64,000 nt of DNA from NCBI RefSeq assembly GCF_037076425.1, contig NZ_AP028127.1, positions 1,022,001-1,086,000 on the forward strand. The letters are read 5' to 3'. Source of the stretch: Turicibacter faecis (GTDB taxonomy: Bacteria; Bacillota_I; Bacilli_A; MOL361; Turicibacteraceae). Under the pieces are notes generated by a model. That model searched no databases and had not been told where the DNA came from. It worked only from the letters and a program-made list of their open reading frames with translations. Of this stretch, positions 35,908 to 44,339 are shown one piece after another. A program made the translations under genes and the position numbers. Within the stretch, counting starts at the first letter, position 1. Each line of letters starts with the position of its first letter.

Positions 35908-35976
35908 ACGTCTTTCCCATCTCCCTCTAATTGTTTCAATTGTTCGATTAATAGATTTGAATGCATCATTTTTACT

Positions 35977-36022
35977 GCCCTAGCAATGGAGGATACATTA
36001 TCGTTGTAAACAGTAGGGGTCC
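35977..36022 (+). repeat. structured repeat, cluster B unit 4 (diverged)
   Basis: 46 bp with the conserved left flank GCCCTAGCAATGGAGGATA and right AGTAGGGG, but a poor inner hairpin. It lies just before the rpn start, where its AGGG could serve as the rpn ribosome site. Confidence 0.6.
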
Positions 36023-36154
36023 TTTTTTGATGAGTTTGATTTTCGCTATAAAAAGGGGAGAAACGGAGTCATCTCATGGATGATCAATTTTTCCCGATGA
36101 TAGGTTTTGCAGTTCGCTTTTCTTCTCAGTTAATCAAGAGTCGTTATCTTGTGT

Positions 36155-37423
36155 CTAGGAAGGTTTGATAGGTAGGGTGACAACAAAGGTTGTTTTTCCA
36201 GATGAAGTACTGGTTGCGAAAATATTTCCGTGGTGTGCCGTGATAATGGATTTAGCAATGGCGAGTCCAAGTCCATGACCGCCTGTTTCTCGTGTGCGCG
36301 ACGCATCGGCACGATAGAAACGATCAAAGATTTTAGGAAGATCTTCAGTTGCAATGACTGTTCCTGTGTTTTGGACGGTCAGTTCATAAACAGAAGGACG
36401 TCGTTTGAGAGAGATGTGAATGGTGCTACCATCTAAGGCGTGTTTAATGGCATTATCGAGTAAAATAACGACGACTTGTTGGATTCGTGTCACATCGCCA
36501 TATGCGATCAGTTCAGGTTCGATGTCAAGCGCTAATTGTTTATGGGATTCAAAGGCTACTGACTCCAGTGGAAGAATCGCGGTCATGAGAGCGTCGCTGA
36601 GTGAGAATGGGGTAAGCGTCATCTCCATTTCCTGGCTATCACTTTTCGCTAAAAAAAGGAGATCATTTACGAGCTTTTCCATCCGATTGGATTCTGTCTG
36701 AAGGTAATTGATCCATTTTTCTGAGGCCTCGATGGTCTGTTTAGGGTGAGTGGTTAGCACTTCGAGTGTTGTTTTAATGACAGCAATTGGTGTTTTTAAT
36801 TCATGGGAAGCATCCGCCATAAATTGTTGTTGTAATTCATAAGACTTGGCAATGGGGCGAATGGCCCAGTTGGCTAAAAAGTAGCTAATGATGGTTAGGA
36901 CAATGAGTGAGAGACCACCAATGGCCAGAAGAATCATCGTCAGTTGTGTCAACGTTGCCAATTCGGCGGAACGGTCTAAGAAGACAAGTAGCTTTTCACC
37001 GTCCGGTCGTGGTTGGATAAGATAACGCAATTTAAACCCCTCAAAGGAAAAGGTTCCAGTTTCCTTATCTTTGGCTAGCACCCTTTCAACAAGTTCCTGC
37101 GGAGATTCGATGGACGTATCGGGTGGCAAATGGGAAATAGAGGCGACGATTTGTCCCTCTTCATTGATTTTAAAAATGAAGCTTGATTGAAGCAGTAATG
37201 GATTAAAAGGAGATTTTTTCAAGGGTCCCCATTTTTTCGGCTCATTCATCAAAGGAGGTGGAAGATTTCCATCGTTTCTTGCCAACTCTTCCATGATTTT
37301 TAGCGCTTGCCTCGTTTCAGCTTTGGACATCAAACCGTAGGTACTGATAAAAATAGATAAAAATACGGTCAGTAAAATGGAGAGATGGATGAGAAGAAAA
37401 CGTCGTTTTAAATGTGGAATCAC
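36155..37423 (-). CDS. sensor histidine kinase, two-component system
   Basis: 422 residues. Two membrane helices (~10-32 and ~160-187) flank an extracellular sensor domain of about 125 residues. HAMP-like linker, then HisKA with the phospho-acceptor His in SHELKTPIAV (~205) and HATPase_c: N box LLDNAIKHA, F region IFDRFYRAD, G box GGHGLGLAIAKS. The signal is unknown. It overlaps the regulator gene by 4 bases. The neighbouring polyphosphate operon is a possible target, but this is only positional. Confidence 0.9.
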   Translation of the reverse strand: MIPHLKRRFLLIHLSILLTVFLSIFISTYGLMSKAETRQALKIMEELARNDGNLPPPLMNEPKKWGPLKKSPFNPLLLQSSFIFKINEEGQIVASISHLPPDTSIESPQELVERVLAKDKETGTFSFEGFKLRYLIQPRPDGEKLLVFLDRSAELATLTQLTMILLAIGGLSLIVLTIISYFLANWAIRPIAKSYELQQQFMADASHELKTPIAVIKTTLEVLTTHPKQTIEASEKWINYLQTESNRMEKLVNDLLFLAKSDSQEMEMTLTPFSLSDALMTAILPLESVAFESHKQLALDIEPELIAYGDVTRIQQVVVILLDNAIKHALDGSTIHISLKRRPSVYELTVQNTGTVIATEDLPKIFDRFYRADASRTRETGGHGLGLAIAKSIITAHHGNIFATSTSSGKTTFVVTLPIKPS

Positions 37424-38100
37424 TCCTCCCCTCCTCCTAACGTGTAGCCGACGCCACGGACAGCCTTAATCATAAGAGGAGACTTTATGAATTGAAGCTT
37501 TTTCCTTAGAAAGGATATATACACCTCAACATTATTATAATCGACATCAGCATCATATCCCCAAACCTTTTCGATGAGCATCTCTTTCGTGACAATTTGC
37601 CGTTTATGATGCAATAAACAACTCATCAAGTTGAACTCTTTTAGCCCAAGTTGAATCTTTTTCTCCCCATGGCAAAGTTCGTGGGTTGAAAGATGAAGAG
37701 ACGTTTCTTTGAACCGAAGGCAATCTTCCGTTAAGACGTTGCCTTGCCGACGTAGTAGGGCCCGAATTCGGGCAAGCAATTCTTCAGTTGAAAACGGCTT
37801 GGTTAAATAATCATCAGCGCCTAAATCAAGACCATGGACTTTATCTGAAACTTGATCTTTGGCAGTTAAAAGTAAGACAGGGGTCGTTACATCGTACTGA
37901 CGAATCATGTTCAATACGTCAAATCCATTTCTTTTAGGGAGCATCACATCTAGGATGATGACATCATAAATCCCACGGAGTCCATATTCAAGTCCGGCTT
38001 CGCCATCGTAGCAACAGTCGACGATATACTTTTTCGCTTTTAACAGATGGGCAATGGCATCCGATAAATGACGTTCATCTTCAACTAATAAAAGTCGCAT
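37420..38100 (-). CDS. OmpR/PhoB-family response regulator
   Basis: 226 residues. Receiver domain MRLLLVEDERHLSDAI with acidic pocket, phospho-acceptor Asp in VIILDVMLPKRNG (~51), Thr and Lys in LLLTAKD and LTKPFS. C-terminal winged helix (KEFNLMSCLLHHKRQIVTKEML, NNVEVYISFLRKKL). The frame opens at GTG 38109, but that lies in the ribosome site GTGAGGTG; ATG 38100 is correctly spaced. First gene of the pair with the kinase. Confidence 0.92.
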   Translation of the reverse strand: MRLLLVEDERHLSDAIAHLLKAKKYIVDCCYDGEAGLEYGLRGIYDVIILDVMLPKRNGFDVLNMIRQYDVTTPVLLLTAKDQVSDKVHGLDLGADDYLTKPFSTEELLARIRALLRRQGNVLTEDCLRFKETSLHLSTHELCHGEKKIQLGLKEFNLMSCLLHHKRQIVTKEMLIEKVWGYDADVDYNNVEVYISFLRKKLQFIKSPLMIKAVRGVGYTLGGGEE

Positions 38101-38298
38101 TTTAATCACCTCACTTTCATTTTATCACACATTTCTTAAAGGATTCTGAAAAAAGAGGGGCGGTAGCCGTTATTCCTGTCGCCATCAGACTGTTAATTTT
38201 TTTTGTGCAAATCATGAAACAGATGGTATGAATCAAAAAAATCGACAATATAATGAAATGAATATAGGTTTTATCGATGGGAAAATGGGGTGGAAGAG

Positions 38299-39387
38299 AT
38301 GATGAATTTTTTAAATAATATGAATTTGTTACCTAAAAATTTTATCGTTGCAAATATTGTTGAAATTTTGAAAGAAGACCCGGATAACGGGGTTGATAAG
38401 TTGTATGAAATGTCGGGAACGTTTATCACCGATCCGCAGATTAAGGGTGTGATTGACCAAATTAAAATGTATTATGATACGCATCCTGCGATTAAACGAT
38501 ACGTCAAAAATATGATGTATAATACGAATAAAACGTGTTTGAATCATTTTTTGCAAAATGTTGCGGTGAAGGAGTTGTGGGAGGGAATTTCAACACGTGA
38601 GGAGATGTCTAAAAAGTATTCGGTCGCGATTCCTAATGCGTTAGTGTTAGACCTTGGGATGACGTGTCCGCTGTCGGGGCGTGGTTGTACCTGTCGACCT
38701 CAACCGGGAAATGTGATGCCTGTCTCTGAGGTTCATCGTTTAGTAGGGGAGGCACGGGACTTAGGTGTTCATATCGTGGTGTTAACAGGAGGGGACCCAT
38801 TTTTAGAGGAACGATTATTTAGTGTGTATGAAGCTTATGATGATGTCGAGTTTATCGTCTTAACAACAGGACTTGCCGTGACTTCAGTTGTTGCACAACG
38901 CATCGCAAAACTTGGAAATGTGTTACCGCTCGTTATTTTAGAGGGGACCCAAGCCTTGGATTCAACGACACAACAAACGGTTTTACGTTCCCTTGATATC
39001 ATGAAAACAAACGGCATTTTATTCGGTATTTTAACGCCAGTGACACCCAAAAATGTCGCGCAGGTGACAACAGATGAATTTATTTTACCGCTCATTCGTA
39101 AAGGTTCGCGTTTGAATGGTTATGTCATTTCATTACGGCAAACGGAGGCGCCATGGAGTCATGAGGCGCTCAAAGACTTAGAGGAGCATATTTCCTTTAT
39201 TCGTCAAACCCGCCCATACGTCACCGTTTTACTTGAAACGGATCAGATGACTAAACGTTGCGCAGTTGGTTCATTGGCCTTTCACTATGGTTTTGATGGA
39301 CAAGATCAAGTCCTTGTTTTTCCACGAGTAACAACGACACAAACTGTGAATCAGCCATTAATTCAGGTGCTTCGCTTGATGCGATAA
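38299..39387 (+). CDS. radical-SAM-like protein with altered Cys motif
   Basis: 362 residues. The layout is that of a radical SAM barrel: VLDLGMTC, VHRLVGEARDLGVHIVVLTGGDPF (a GGEP-type SAM motif), a strand at IVLTTGLAV and VLPLVILEG. However, the [4Fe-4S] motif CxxxCxxC is replaced by CPLSGRGCTC (C-x6-C-x-C, ~122-131). It may bind a cluster differently or have lost radical chemistry. The N-terminal ~110 residues are helical. GGGGTGG precedes ATG 38299; GTG 38290 is inside that site. Substrate and pathway unknown. Confidence 0.7.
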   Translation: MMNFLNNMNLLPKNFIVANIVEILKEDPDNGVDKLYEMSGTFITDPQIKGVIDQIKMYYDTHPAIKRYVKNMMYNTNKTCLNHFLQNVAVKELWEGISTREEMSKKYSVAIPNALVLDLGMTCPLSGRGCTCRPQPGNVMPVSEVHRLVGEARDLGVHIVVLTGGDPFLEERLFSVYEAYDDVEFIVLTTGLAVTSVVAQRIAKLGNVLPLVILEGTQALDSTTQQTVLRSLDIMKTNGILFGILTPVTPKNVAQVTTDEFILPLIRKGSRLNGYVISLRQTEAPWSHEALKDLEEHISFIRQTRPYVTVLLETDQMTKRCAVGSLAFHYGFDGQDQVLVFPRVTTTQTVNQPLIQVLRLMR

Positions 39388-39428
39388 AAGACCTAAATGG
39401 AGTTCTAGAAATAAGGGGCTTTGTTTGA

Positions 39429-39464
39429 TATAATCACCTCCAGAGAGAAAGAGGTGATTTTTTT
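39429..39464 (+). promoter_or_regulatory. -10 element overlapped by an inverted repeat that covers the ribosome site
   Basis: TATAAT (39429-39434) overlaps AATCACCTC (39432-39440), which is the perfect complement of GAGGTGATT (39451-39459), the ribosome site of the EamA gene. As RNA it would hide the ribosome site and is followed by a T-run; as DNA it could be an operator. Which applies depends on the transcription start. Confidence 0.45.
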
Positions 39465-39893
39465 ATGGCACAATGGTTGATTTTTGCTTTATTAGCCGCA
39501 GTGAGTGCAAGTTTCGTGACGATTTTTACAAAAATCGGGATTCATCATTTAACGCCGGGGTTAGCCACGAGTGTGCGTGCAGTTATTATGGCTATATTTT
39601 TAGTGGCCGTTTCGTTCAGTCGGGGCGACTTTCACCAGTTAAAAGAGCTTGTGATGTACAAGCGGGATGTTGCATTTTTAATAGGGGCTGGAATTTGTGG
39701 GGCACTTTCATGGTTATTTTTAAACATCGCATTGAAAACGGGAAAAACATGGCAGGTCGCGCCCATTGATAAATTATCAGTTGTGATTACCGTTGTTGTT
39801 TCGTTGCTGATCTTCCAAGAAGAAATAACCATGAAGGGAATCATCGGCGTTGTTTTAATTGCAATTGGGACCGTATTTGTAGCGCTAGCTTAA
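39465..39893 (+). CDS. EamA/DMT-family half transporter
   Basis: 142 residues, one EamA domain with five helices; full DMT exporters have two such domains (~300 residues), so this probably works as a dimer. Conserved features are FTKIGIHHLTPGLATSVRA and the C-terminal APIDKLSVVITVVVSLLIFQEEI. Substrate unknown. GAGGTGA lies 7-8 bases before the ATG. Single gene with a very stable terminator. Confidence 0.85.
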   Translation: MAQWLIFALLAAVSASFVTIFTKIGIHHLTPGLATSVRAVIMAIFLVAVSFSRGDFHQLKELVMYKRDVAFLIGAGICGALSWLFLNIALKTGKTWQVAPIDKLSVVITVVVSLLIFQEEITMKGIIGVVLIAIGTVFVALA

Positions 39894-39926
39894 CAGGTGA
39901 GACGGCATTAGCTTATTCGTTTGGTA

Positions 39927-39975
39927 TGTTAAAAGCCCTTCATTTTCGTTTGAAAATGAAGGGCTTTTAACATAA
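39927..39975. terminator. very stable terminator
   Basis: Perfect 21-bp inverted repeat (39927-39947 and 39952-39972) with a GTTT loop; T-run inside the right arm. Confidence 0.85.
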
Positions 39976-40044
39976 AATGATGACCTGAAGCCCATTCTAT
40001 CCCATGATTAAATTTTTAAAAGCTTCACAAGAATATATTAATAT

Positions 40045-40288
40045 TTAAGAACTGTCTATTAACTTTTCTTCACCTTTTAAATCAAAAACATTTTCTAAAT
40101 CAACACTCGTCATAGTATGAAGATAAACATCTTCTTCACTACTTTGATTAAATGCTAATTCATAAGCTTCCTTCAACGAAAGAGAAGTATTATTTTTTGA
40201 AAGATTTAAATTAAAATAATAACCTATACAAACTATAAAAAAAACAAAAAATAAAGGGTATTATTATTTTCCTATTATAAAATCTCAT
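40045..40288 (-). pseudogene. small secreted or membrane-anchored protein, frameshifted at a T8 run
   Basis: On the minus strand, GGGAGA precedes ATG 40288 and a hydrophobic start (MRFYNRKIIIPFIF). At a run of eight T the frame must shift by one base to continue into VCIGYYFNLNLS and the acidic tail KEAYELAFNQSSEEDVYLHT, ending at 40045. The length (244 bases) is one more than a multiple of three. No family recognised. Confidence 0.5.
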
Positions 40289-40316
40289 AAATCTCCCACC
40301 CAAAAAGTACAAAGAA

Positions 40317-40611
40317 TTACCTTGGAGATAAATGGTTTCTCCAAGGTAATTCTTTATTACTATCAATATAAATATATGTACCAAAAGAGATTATTGGATT
40401 TTGCCGATTACTTCCTACCCAATGGACTGATGCATATCCAACTTCCGGAACTTTACCAGAAGCAGTACGATTGGTTCCACTATAAGCATTAACATCTTGA
40501 TTATAACGAACTGCTACTTTAATATTTATATCATTTTCTGAGAAAAACAACCAACATAACCACTAACCTCAATGTTAATAACAATCTGCTTTTTATAATA
40601 ACAACTCCCAT
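40317..40611 (-). pseudogene. secreted 3D-domain-like protein, frameshifted
   Basis: On the minus strand a hydrophobic leader (KSRLLLTLRLVVMLVV) is out of frame by one base with the body (VAVRYNQDVNAYSG, TASGKVPEVGYASVHW, FGTYIYIDSNKELPW). The break is at a run of five T. The body resembles the 3D (Asp-Asp-Asp) fold of cell-wall enzymes, but its end is short and runs into an 18-bp terminator-like hairpin at ~40313-40357. The leader's best-placed start is ATA about 8 bases after GGGAG. Confidence 0.5.
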
Positions 40612-40692
40612 AGTTTTTATATTAAAGCGTATAATATAAATATCCATTCTAAATGAACACTATCTTAAAATCATCAAACAGTGAGGAAAAAA

Positions 40693-41112
40693 ATGAAAAA
40701 AACAAAAAACATCCTGTCTTTATTATTAATTTCAATTTCTTTATTTTTAAATTATAACTCAACTAAAATTTTAGCTGAAAATAAAAATTTATTTTTTAGT
40801 CATCTCTCAAATGAAGAAAAACTTTCACAATACAATCGAATACTAGATTTACTATTATTTGATTCTATACAAAAATCAATAAATGAAATTTATGGTGAAA
40901 ATCAACGAGAATATTGGAATTTTGAAATTATAGAAATTGAACGAGGTTATTATCCATCACCATTTAATTATCGTTTAACAGTGAAATTTCAAACCTTTGC
41001 TGGGGCGCATAGTGAACCATACGACGATAATATAGCAGTATACGATATTATTAATTTTTCCCCATTAAAAATAAAAGAAATTAAATTCGAACATCATCCA
41101 ACAGAAAATTAA
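40693..41112 (+). CDS. secreted DUF3888 protein
   Basis: 139 residues. Signal peptide (KKTKNILSLLLISISLFLNYN), then the DUF3888 core: LLLFDSIQKSINEIYG and VKFQTFAGAHSEPYDDNIAVYDI, with GAHxxPY being the family signature. Function unknown. GTGAGG places the start at 40693. Its AT-rich codon use (many ATA, AAT, TTA) differs from the genes outside 40000-41400. It diverges from the frameshifted gene at 40611. Confidence 0.75.
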   Translation: MKKTKNILSLLLISISLFLNYNSTKILAENKNLFFSHLSNEEKLSQYNRILDLLLFDSIQKSINEIYGENQREYWNFEIIEIERGYYPSPFNYRLTVKFQTFAGAHSEPYDDNIAVYDIINFSPLKIKEIKFEHHPTEN

Positions 41113-41156
41113 AAATGTGTATACAACATAATAATATTGCATAATTTAAATAATAA

Positions 41157-41190
41157 AAAAAGGTAGAAATATTTCTACTTTTTTTTATTT
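41157..41190. terminator. bidirectional terminator
   Basis: GTAGAAATATTTCTAC palindrome with A-rich left and T-rich right flanks. Confidence 0.75.
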
Positions 41191-41195
41191 TTCTT

Positions 41196-41396
41196 TCAAA
41201 ACCCTACATAATTCATATAACCAACATTCCGAGCATATGTTTCAAGCGTCATTTCACTCTCTAATTCTTCATCCTTTTCAGAATCAATATGAATTAAATC
41301 ATCATTTTGTGTATCATCTAAATTTAATTTTTTATGCCACTCTTTTATGAATGCTAAAATAAATGTGTTTCTTCCGCCTATAAGATATCTTTTCAT
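41196..41396 (-). CDS. short ORF, probably a gene fragment
   Basis: 66 residues, acidic C-terminal half. No ribosome site lies before the ATG, and the frame continues open a few codons upstream (ALPDI), as if the ATG were internal to a longer lost gene. Family not recognised. AT-rich like its neighbours. Confidence 0.4.
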   Translation of the reverse strand: MKRYLIGGRNTFILAFIKEWHKKLNLDDTQNDDLIHIDSEKDEELESEMTLETYARNVGYMNYVGF

Positions 41397-41500
41397 TATA
41401 TCAGGTAAAGCGTTTTATCACCCAAAGTCAGGAAGAACCAACTCCTCTTGATTACATATATAGATTTTATTCACCCACACGATTTGACAAAGAGCCGTTT

Positions 41501-41536
41501 TAAAAAGAAGGTCACCCAATCAGGGGACCTTCTTTA
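41501..41536 (-). terminator. terminator of the AGCS symporter gene
   Basis: AAAGAAGGTC / GACCTTCTTT hairpin; T-rich when read on the minus strand. Confidence 0.75.
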
Positions 41537-41560
41537 GATCATTCAATTAAACTTGAAGGG

Positions 41561-42994
41561 TTAGTTCCATTCATCAACGTTTGTTAGGCCTTCAATGTCT
41601 GAAGCTTTAAACGTTGGGTTTTGAATTCCTTGTTTACGTTGCATCGTGTAATTTTGTAGCGCTCTAAAGGCAAATTTACCAAGTAATAAGATAGCAATTA
41701 AGTTGACAATCGCCATAAATGACATAAATAAATCAGCTAAATCCCATACGATGGCAACCTTTGTAAGAGATCCGAAAATAATCATTGCAACAACAACAAC
41801 GCGGTAGGCGATTAACCACCCTTTTTTCGTGCTCATAAATTCGATATTCGATTCTCCATAATAATAGTTTCCAATAATAGAACTAAAAGCAAAAAGTAAA
41901 ATACAAAGGGCAATAAAGTAGTTTCCAATTACTCCGATTTGTGAAGTTAATGCAGCTTGTGTCAGTTGGATTCCTGTTAAATTAGGATCAGCGTGTGTTC
42001 CAGATAATAAAATAACAAAAGCTGTACAACTACAAATTAAAATTGTATCTGTAAAAACACCAAGTGTTTGGATTAATCCTTGTTGAACTGGGTGGCTAAC
42101 TTCAGCAGTTGCGGCTGCATTTGGCGCTGATCCCATTCCGGCTTCATTTGAGAATAATCCACGTTTAACCCCTTGAATAAACATCACACCAAAGGCACCT
42201 GAGGCGAATGATGTAAAATCAAAGGCTTCTGAAATAATCAGACCAATTAATGCTGGAATCTTTGTGATGTTTAAAACGATGACTAATAAGGCCACAAGAA
42301 CGTAAGCGACAGCTAATACAGGAACGATAATTTCTGAAACTTTCGCAATTCGTTGAACACCACCAAAAATAACACCCGCGGTAATAATCGCAAGTAAAAT
42401 TCCCATGAATAATTTGTCCATTCCAAACGCCGTTTGGAATGCTTCTGTAATGGTATTGGCCTGAACGGCATTAAAGACAAATCCAAAGGTAATCGTAATT
42501 AAAATAGAGAAGAGTAATCCAAGCCAACGCTTGTTTAATCCTTTTTCAATATAATAAGCGGGACCTCCACGGTAAGCACCAGAAGCATCTTTTACTTTAT
42601 AAATCTGTGCGAGCGTACTTTCGACGAAGCTTGAAGCACCACCAATAAGGGCGATAATCCACATCCAAAACACAGATCCTGCTCCACCAACGGCAATCGC
42701 TAAGGCAACCCCTGCAATATTTCCTGTTCCAACACGTGAGGCAGTACTAATACAAAACGCCTGGAAAGATGAAACTTTTCCATCTTTTGATGATTGTAAG
42801 GCACCATCTCCGAGTAATTTAATCATGTCTTTAAACATTCTAAATTGTACGAATTTCAACTTAAAAGTGAAATAAAATCCTGCGATGAGCAGTAATACGA
42901 TGAGTAAGTACGTACCAATATACGTATTTCCAAAACTAATAATTGCATTAAGGAAGGTTAAGATCTTTTCCCCGATAACTTGTAACATTTCCAT
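41561..42994 (-). CDS. sodium:alanine/glycine symporter, AGCS family
   Basis: 477 residues, about eleven helices. Conserved AGCS segments: CISTASRVGTGNIAGVALAI (~80-100), ASSFVESTLAQIYKVKD, GAYRGGPAYYIEKGLN (~133-148), and LFSNEAGMGSAPNAAATAEVSHPV (~285-305). It imports alanine or glycine with Na+. AAAGGAGGAC precedes the ATG. Single gene. Confidence 0.92.
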   Translation of the reverse strand: MEMLQVIGEKILTFLNAIISFGNTYIGTYLLIVLLLIAGFYFTFKLKFVQFRMFKDMIKLLGDGALQSSKDGKVSSFQAFCISTASRVGTGNIAGVALAIAVGGAGSVFWMWIIALIGGASSFVESTLAQIYKVKDASGAYRGGPAYYIEKGLNKRWLGLLFSILITITFGFVFNAVQANTITEAFQTAFGMDKLFMGILLAIITAGVIFGGVQRIAKVSEIIVPVLAVAYVLVALLVIVLNITKIPALIGLIISEAFDFTSFASGAFGVMFIQGVKRGLFSNEAGMGSAPNAAATAEVSHPVQQGLIQTLGVFTDTILICSCTAFVILLSGTHADPNLTGIQLTQAALTSQIGVIGNYFIALCILLFAFSSIIGNYYYGESNIEFMSTKKGWLIAYRVVVVAMIIFGSLTKVAIVWDLADLFMSFMAIVNLIAILLLGKFAFRALQNYTMQRKQGIQNPTFKASDIEGLTNVDEWN

Positions 42995-43110
42995 AATGTC
43001 CTCCTTTTGATGTTATATTATTGTCATATTCTGACACTCCCGCCAATAAGTATATCGTAAAATTGATGAAAATGGAAGAAGAAAGAAACAAAATGAAAAA
43101 AATGCCAATT

Positions 43111-43147
43111 TAAAAAGAGCAACTTGCAAGAAAGAAGTTGCTCTTTT
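43111..43147 (-). terminator. terminator of the hypothetical gene at 43151
   Basis: AAAAGAGCAACTT / AAGTTGCTCTTTT hairpin with A/T tracts. Confidence 0.8.
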
Positions 43148-43150
43148 CAT

Positions 43151-43567
43151 TTAGTTTTGGAAAGGTTTAAATCCTGTGAGAACAAGTGTTGCCCAATCTG
43201 AATCAGGAGTTGTTTTCCATTCACATGTGACATTTAATTTTTTTAACCAGGCATTTAATCCTGTTGCAGTTTTACCGTCTGTTGCTGCCTGACGCCCAAA
43301 GACCTCTTTAATATATTCAAGGAGCTCCTTTTGCATCGTTGCATCTAGTGGCTTATCGATTAATGTTTCTAAATGTTCACGAACAGTGGTATAGTTTTGT
43401 TTATCATCGCGGTATAAATCGTTGACTAATAGTTGACGCTCACGATTTAACTCTAAGACAACCGCTTTAATTTCATCATGATTCGTTAAATATTTTTTAG
43501 CAATATTCATCGCTTGAACGGCTTGATCAATTTTAACAATACGTTTTTCAATAGCTGAACTTTTCAT
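43151..43567 (-). CDS. hypothetical helical protein
   Basis: 138 residues. The first ~95 are helical and highly charged (EKRIVKIDQAVQAMNIAKKYL, LELNRERQLLVNDLYRDD); the rest is less regular. No family recognised and no membrane segment. The start is uncertain: ATG 43567 (weak GAAGTG) or 43582. Single gene with its own terminator. Confidence 0.6.
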   Translation of the reverse strand: MKSSAIEKRIVKIDQAVQAMNIAKKYLTNHDEIKAVVLELNRERQLLVNDLYRDDKQNYTTVREHLETLIDKPLDATMQKELLEYIKEVFGRQAATDGKTATGLNAWLKKLNVTCEWKTTPDSDWATLVLTGFKPFQN

Positions 43568-43846
43568 GTTTTCACTTCGCATTTCTACTAGTTTTTATTA
43601 TAAGCCTAAGCATTATAACACTCTTATTTTAACTTTTCAATATAGGAATTTAAAAATTTGGTGTGATGAATGAGGAAAGAAAGTAAGTTGCTTTTTTTAT
43701 TCGATTTCTAAGGAGAAAGGTTAAGGGGAGCATCTTAAGGAACAAGGGATAAAGAAGAAAAAAGAACCATATTTTTGTATAAAAGAAAAAGATTTTCGTC
43801 TACAATAGAATATTATGGTTAATGGTTGATAAAAGGAGCGGGCAAG

Positions 43847-44299
43847 ATGAAGATTTATATTGATGCGGATGGATGTCCGGTAGTGAAGGAAACGATTGAG
43901 GTGGCGACTGCTTTTTTGATTCCTGTTGTGATTGTTTGCGATGTGGCCCATGAATTTTTTTTTGACGGGGTAGAAGTTGTGACGGTCATGCGGGGGATGG
44001 ATGCTGTTGATTACGAGATTATGAATCGACTTGAAGTTGGCGATTTGGTTATTACGCAAGATTATGGCTTAGCGGCGTTGGTGTTAGCCAAGCGTGGTTA
44101 TGCATTGAATCAAAATGGACGGCAGTACGATGAAAATAATATTGATGAACTGCTTTATCGTCGGCATACATTAAAGAAATTAAGGCAAGCGGGTGAGCGA
44201 GTGAAAGGTCCTAGGAAACGTTCAAAGGAAGATACGGCTCATTTTGTAAAAGCGTTGACGACATTTTTGACCGAAATTTGTGAAACCTGTTCTAGATAA
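43847..44299 (+). CDS. YaiI/YqxD family (UPF0178, DUF188)
   Basis: 150 residues. Typical opening KIYIDADGCPVVKETIE, with VMRGMDAVDYEIMNRLEVGDLVITQDYGLAALVL and the C-terminal KGPRKRSKEDTAHFVKAL. A PIN-like NYN-superfamily fold with conserved acidic residues (DAD, DAVD, TQD) suggests a nuclease, but no activity is established. AAAGGAGC places the start at 43847. A TnpB remnant follows. Confidence 0.9.
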   Translation: MKIYIDADGCPVVKETIEVATAFLIPVVIVCDVAHEFFFDGVEVVTVMRGMDAVDYEIMNRLEVGDLVITQDYGLAALVLAKRGYALNQNGRQYDENNIDELLYRRHTLKKLRQAGERVKGPRKRSKEDTAHFVKALTTFLTEICETCSR

Positions 44300-44339
44300 A
44301 CTTATCAAATGGCGAAATTTAAGGTATAATAGTATTTTT

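Larger units (their letters stand above)
34894..35969 (-). pseudogene. Rpn-family recombination-promoting nuclease, interrupted by repeat units
   Basis: PD-(D/E)XK nuclease-family (PF12784-like) gene. Read on the minus strand: an N-terminal segment starts at 35969; LLPPTMDFVFKGLFGN is encoded at about 35735-35783; the frame resumes at 35670 with KRPELLISFLNAVLLPDEP, then the nuclease core (GSLDILATTNKGELINVEVQV) and the C-terminus to 34894. Repeat units at 35675, 35795 and 35855 are inserted in between and bring in-frame stops. A 193-codon frame from ATG 35475 stays intact and could be made as a short C-terminal product, as described for internal starts in other rpn genes. Its C-terminus resembles a helix-turn-helix. 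Confidence 0.8.

Noticed and set aside
35675-36022. Possible CRISPR array in the repeat cluster
   Set aside because: Units are 46-60 bp, diverged, partly adjacent without spacers, and contain long hairpins with different stem sequences; the sequence between units 1 and 2 is rpn coding sequence. No cas gene is nearby.
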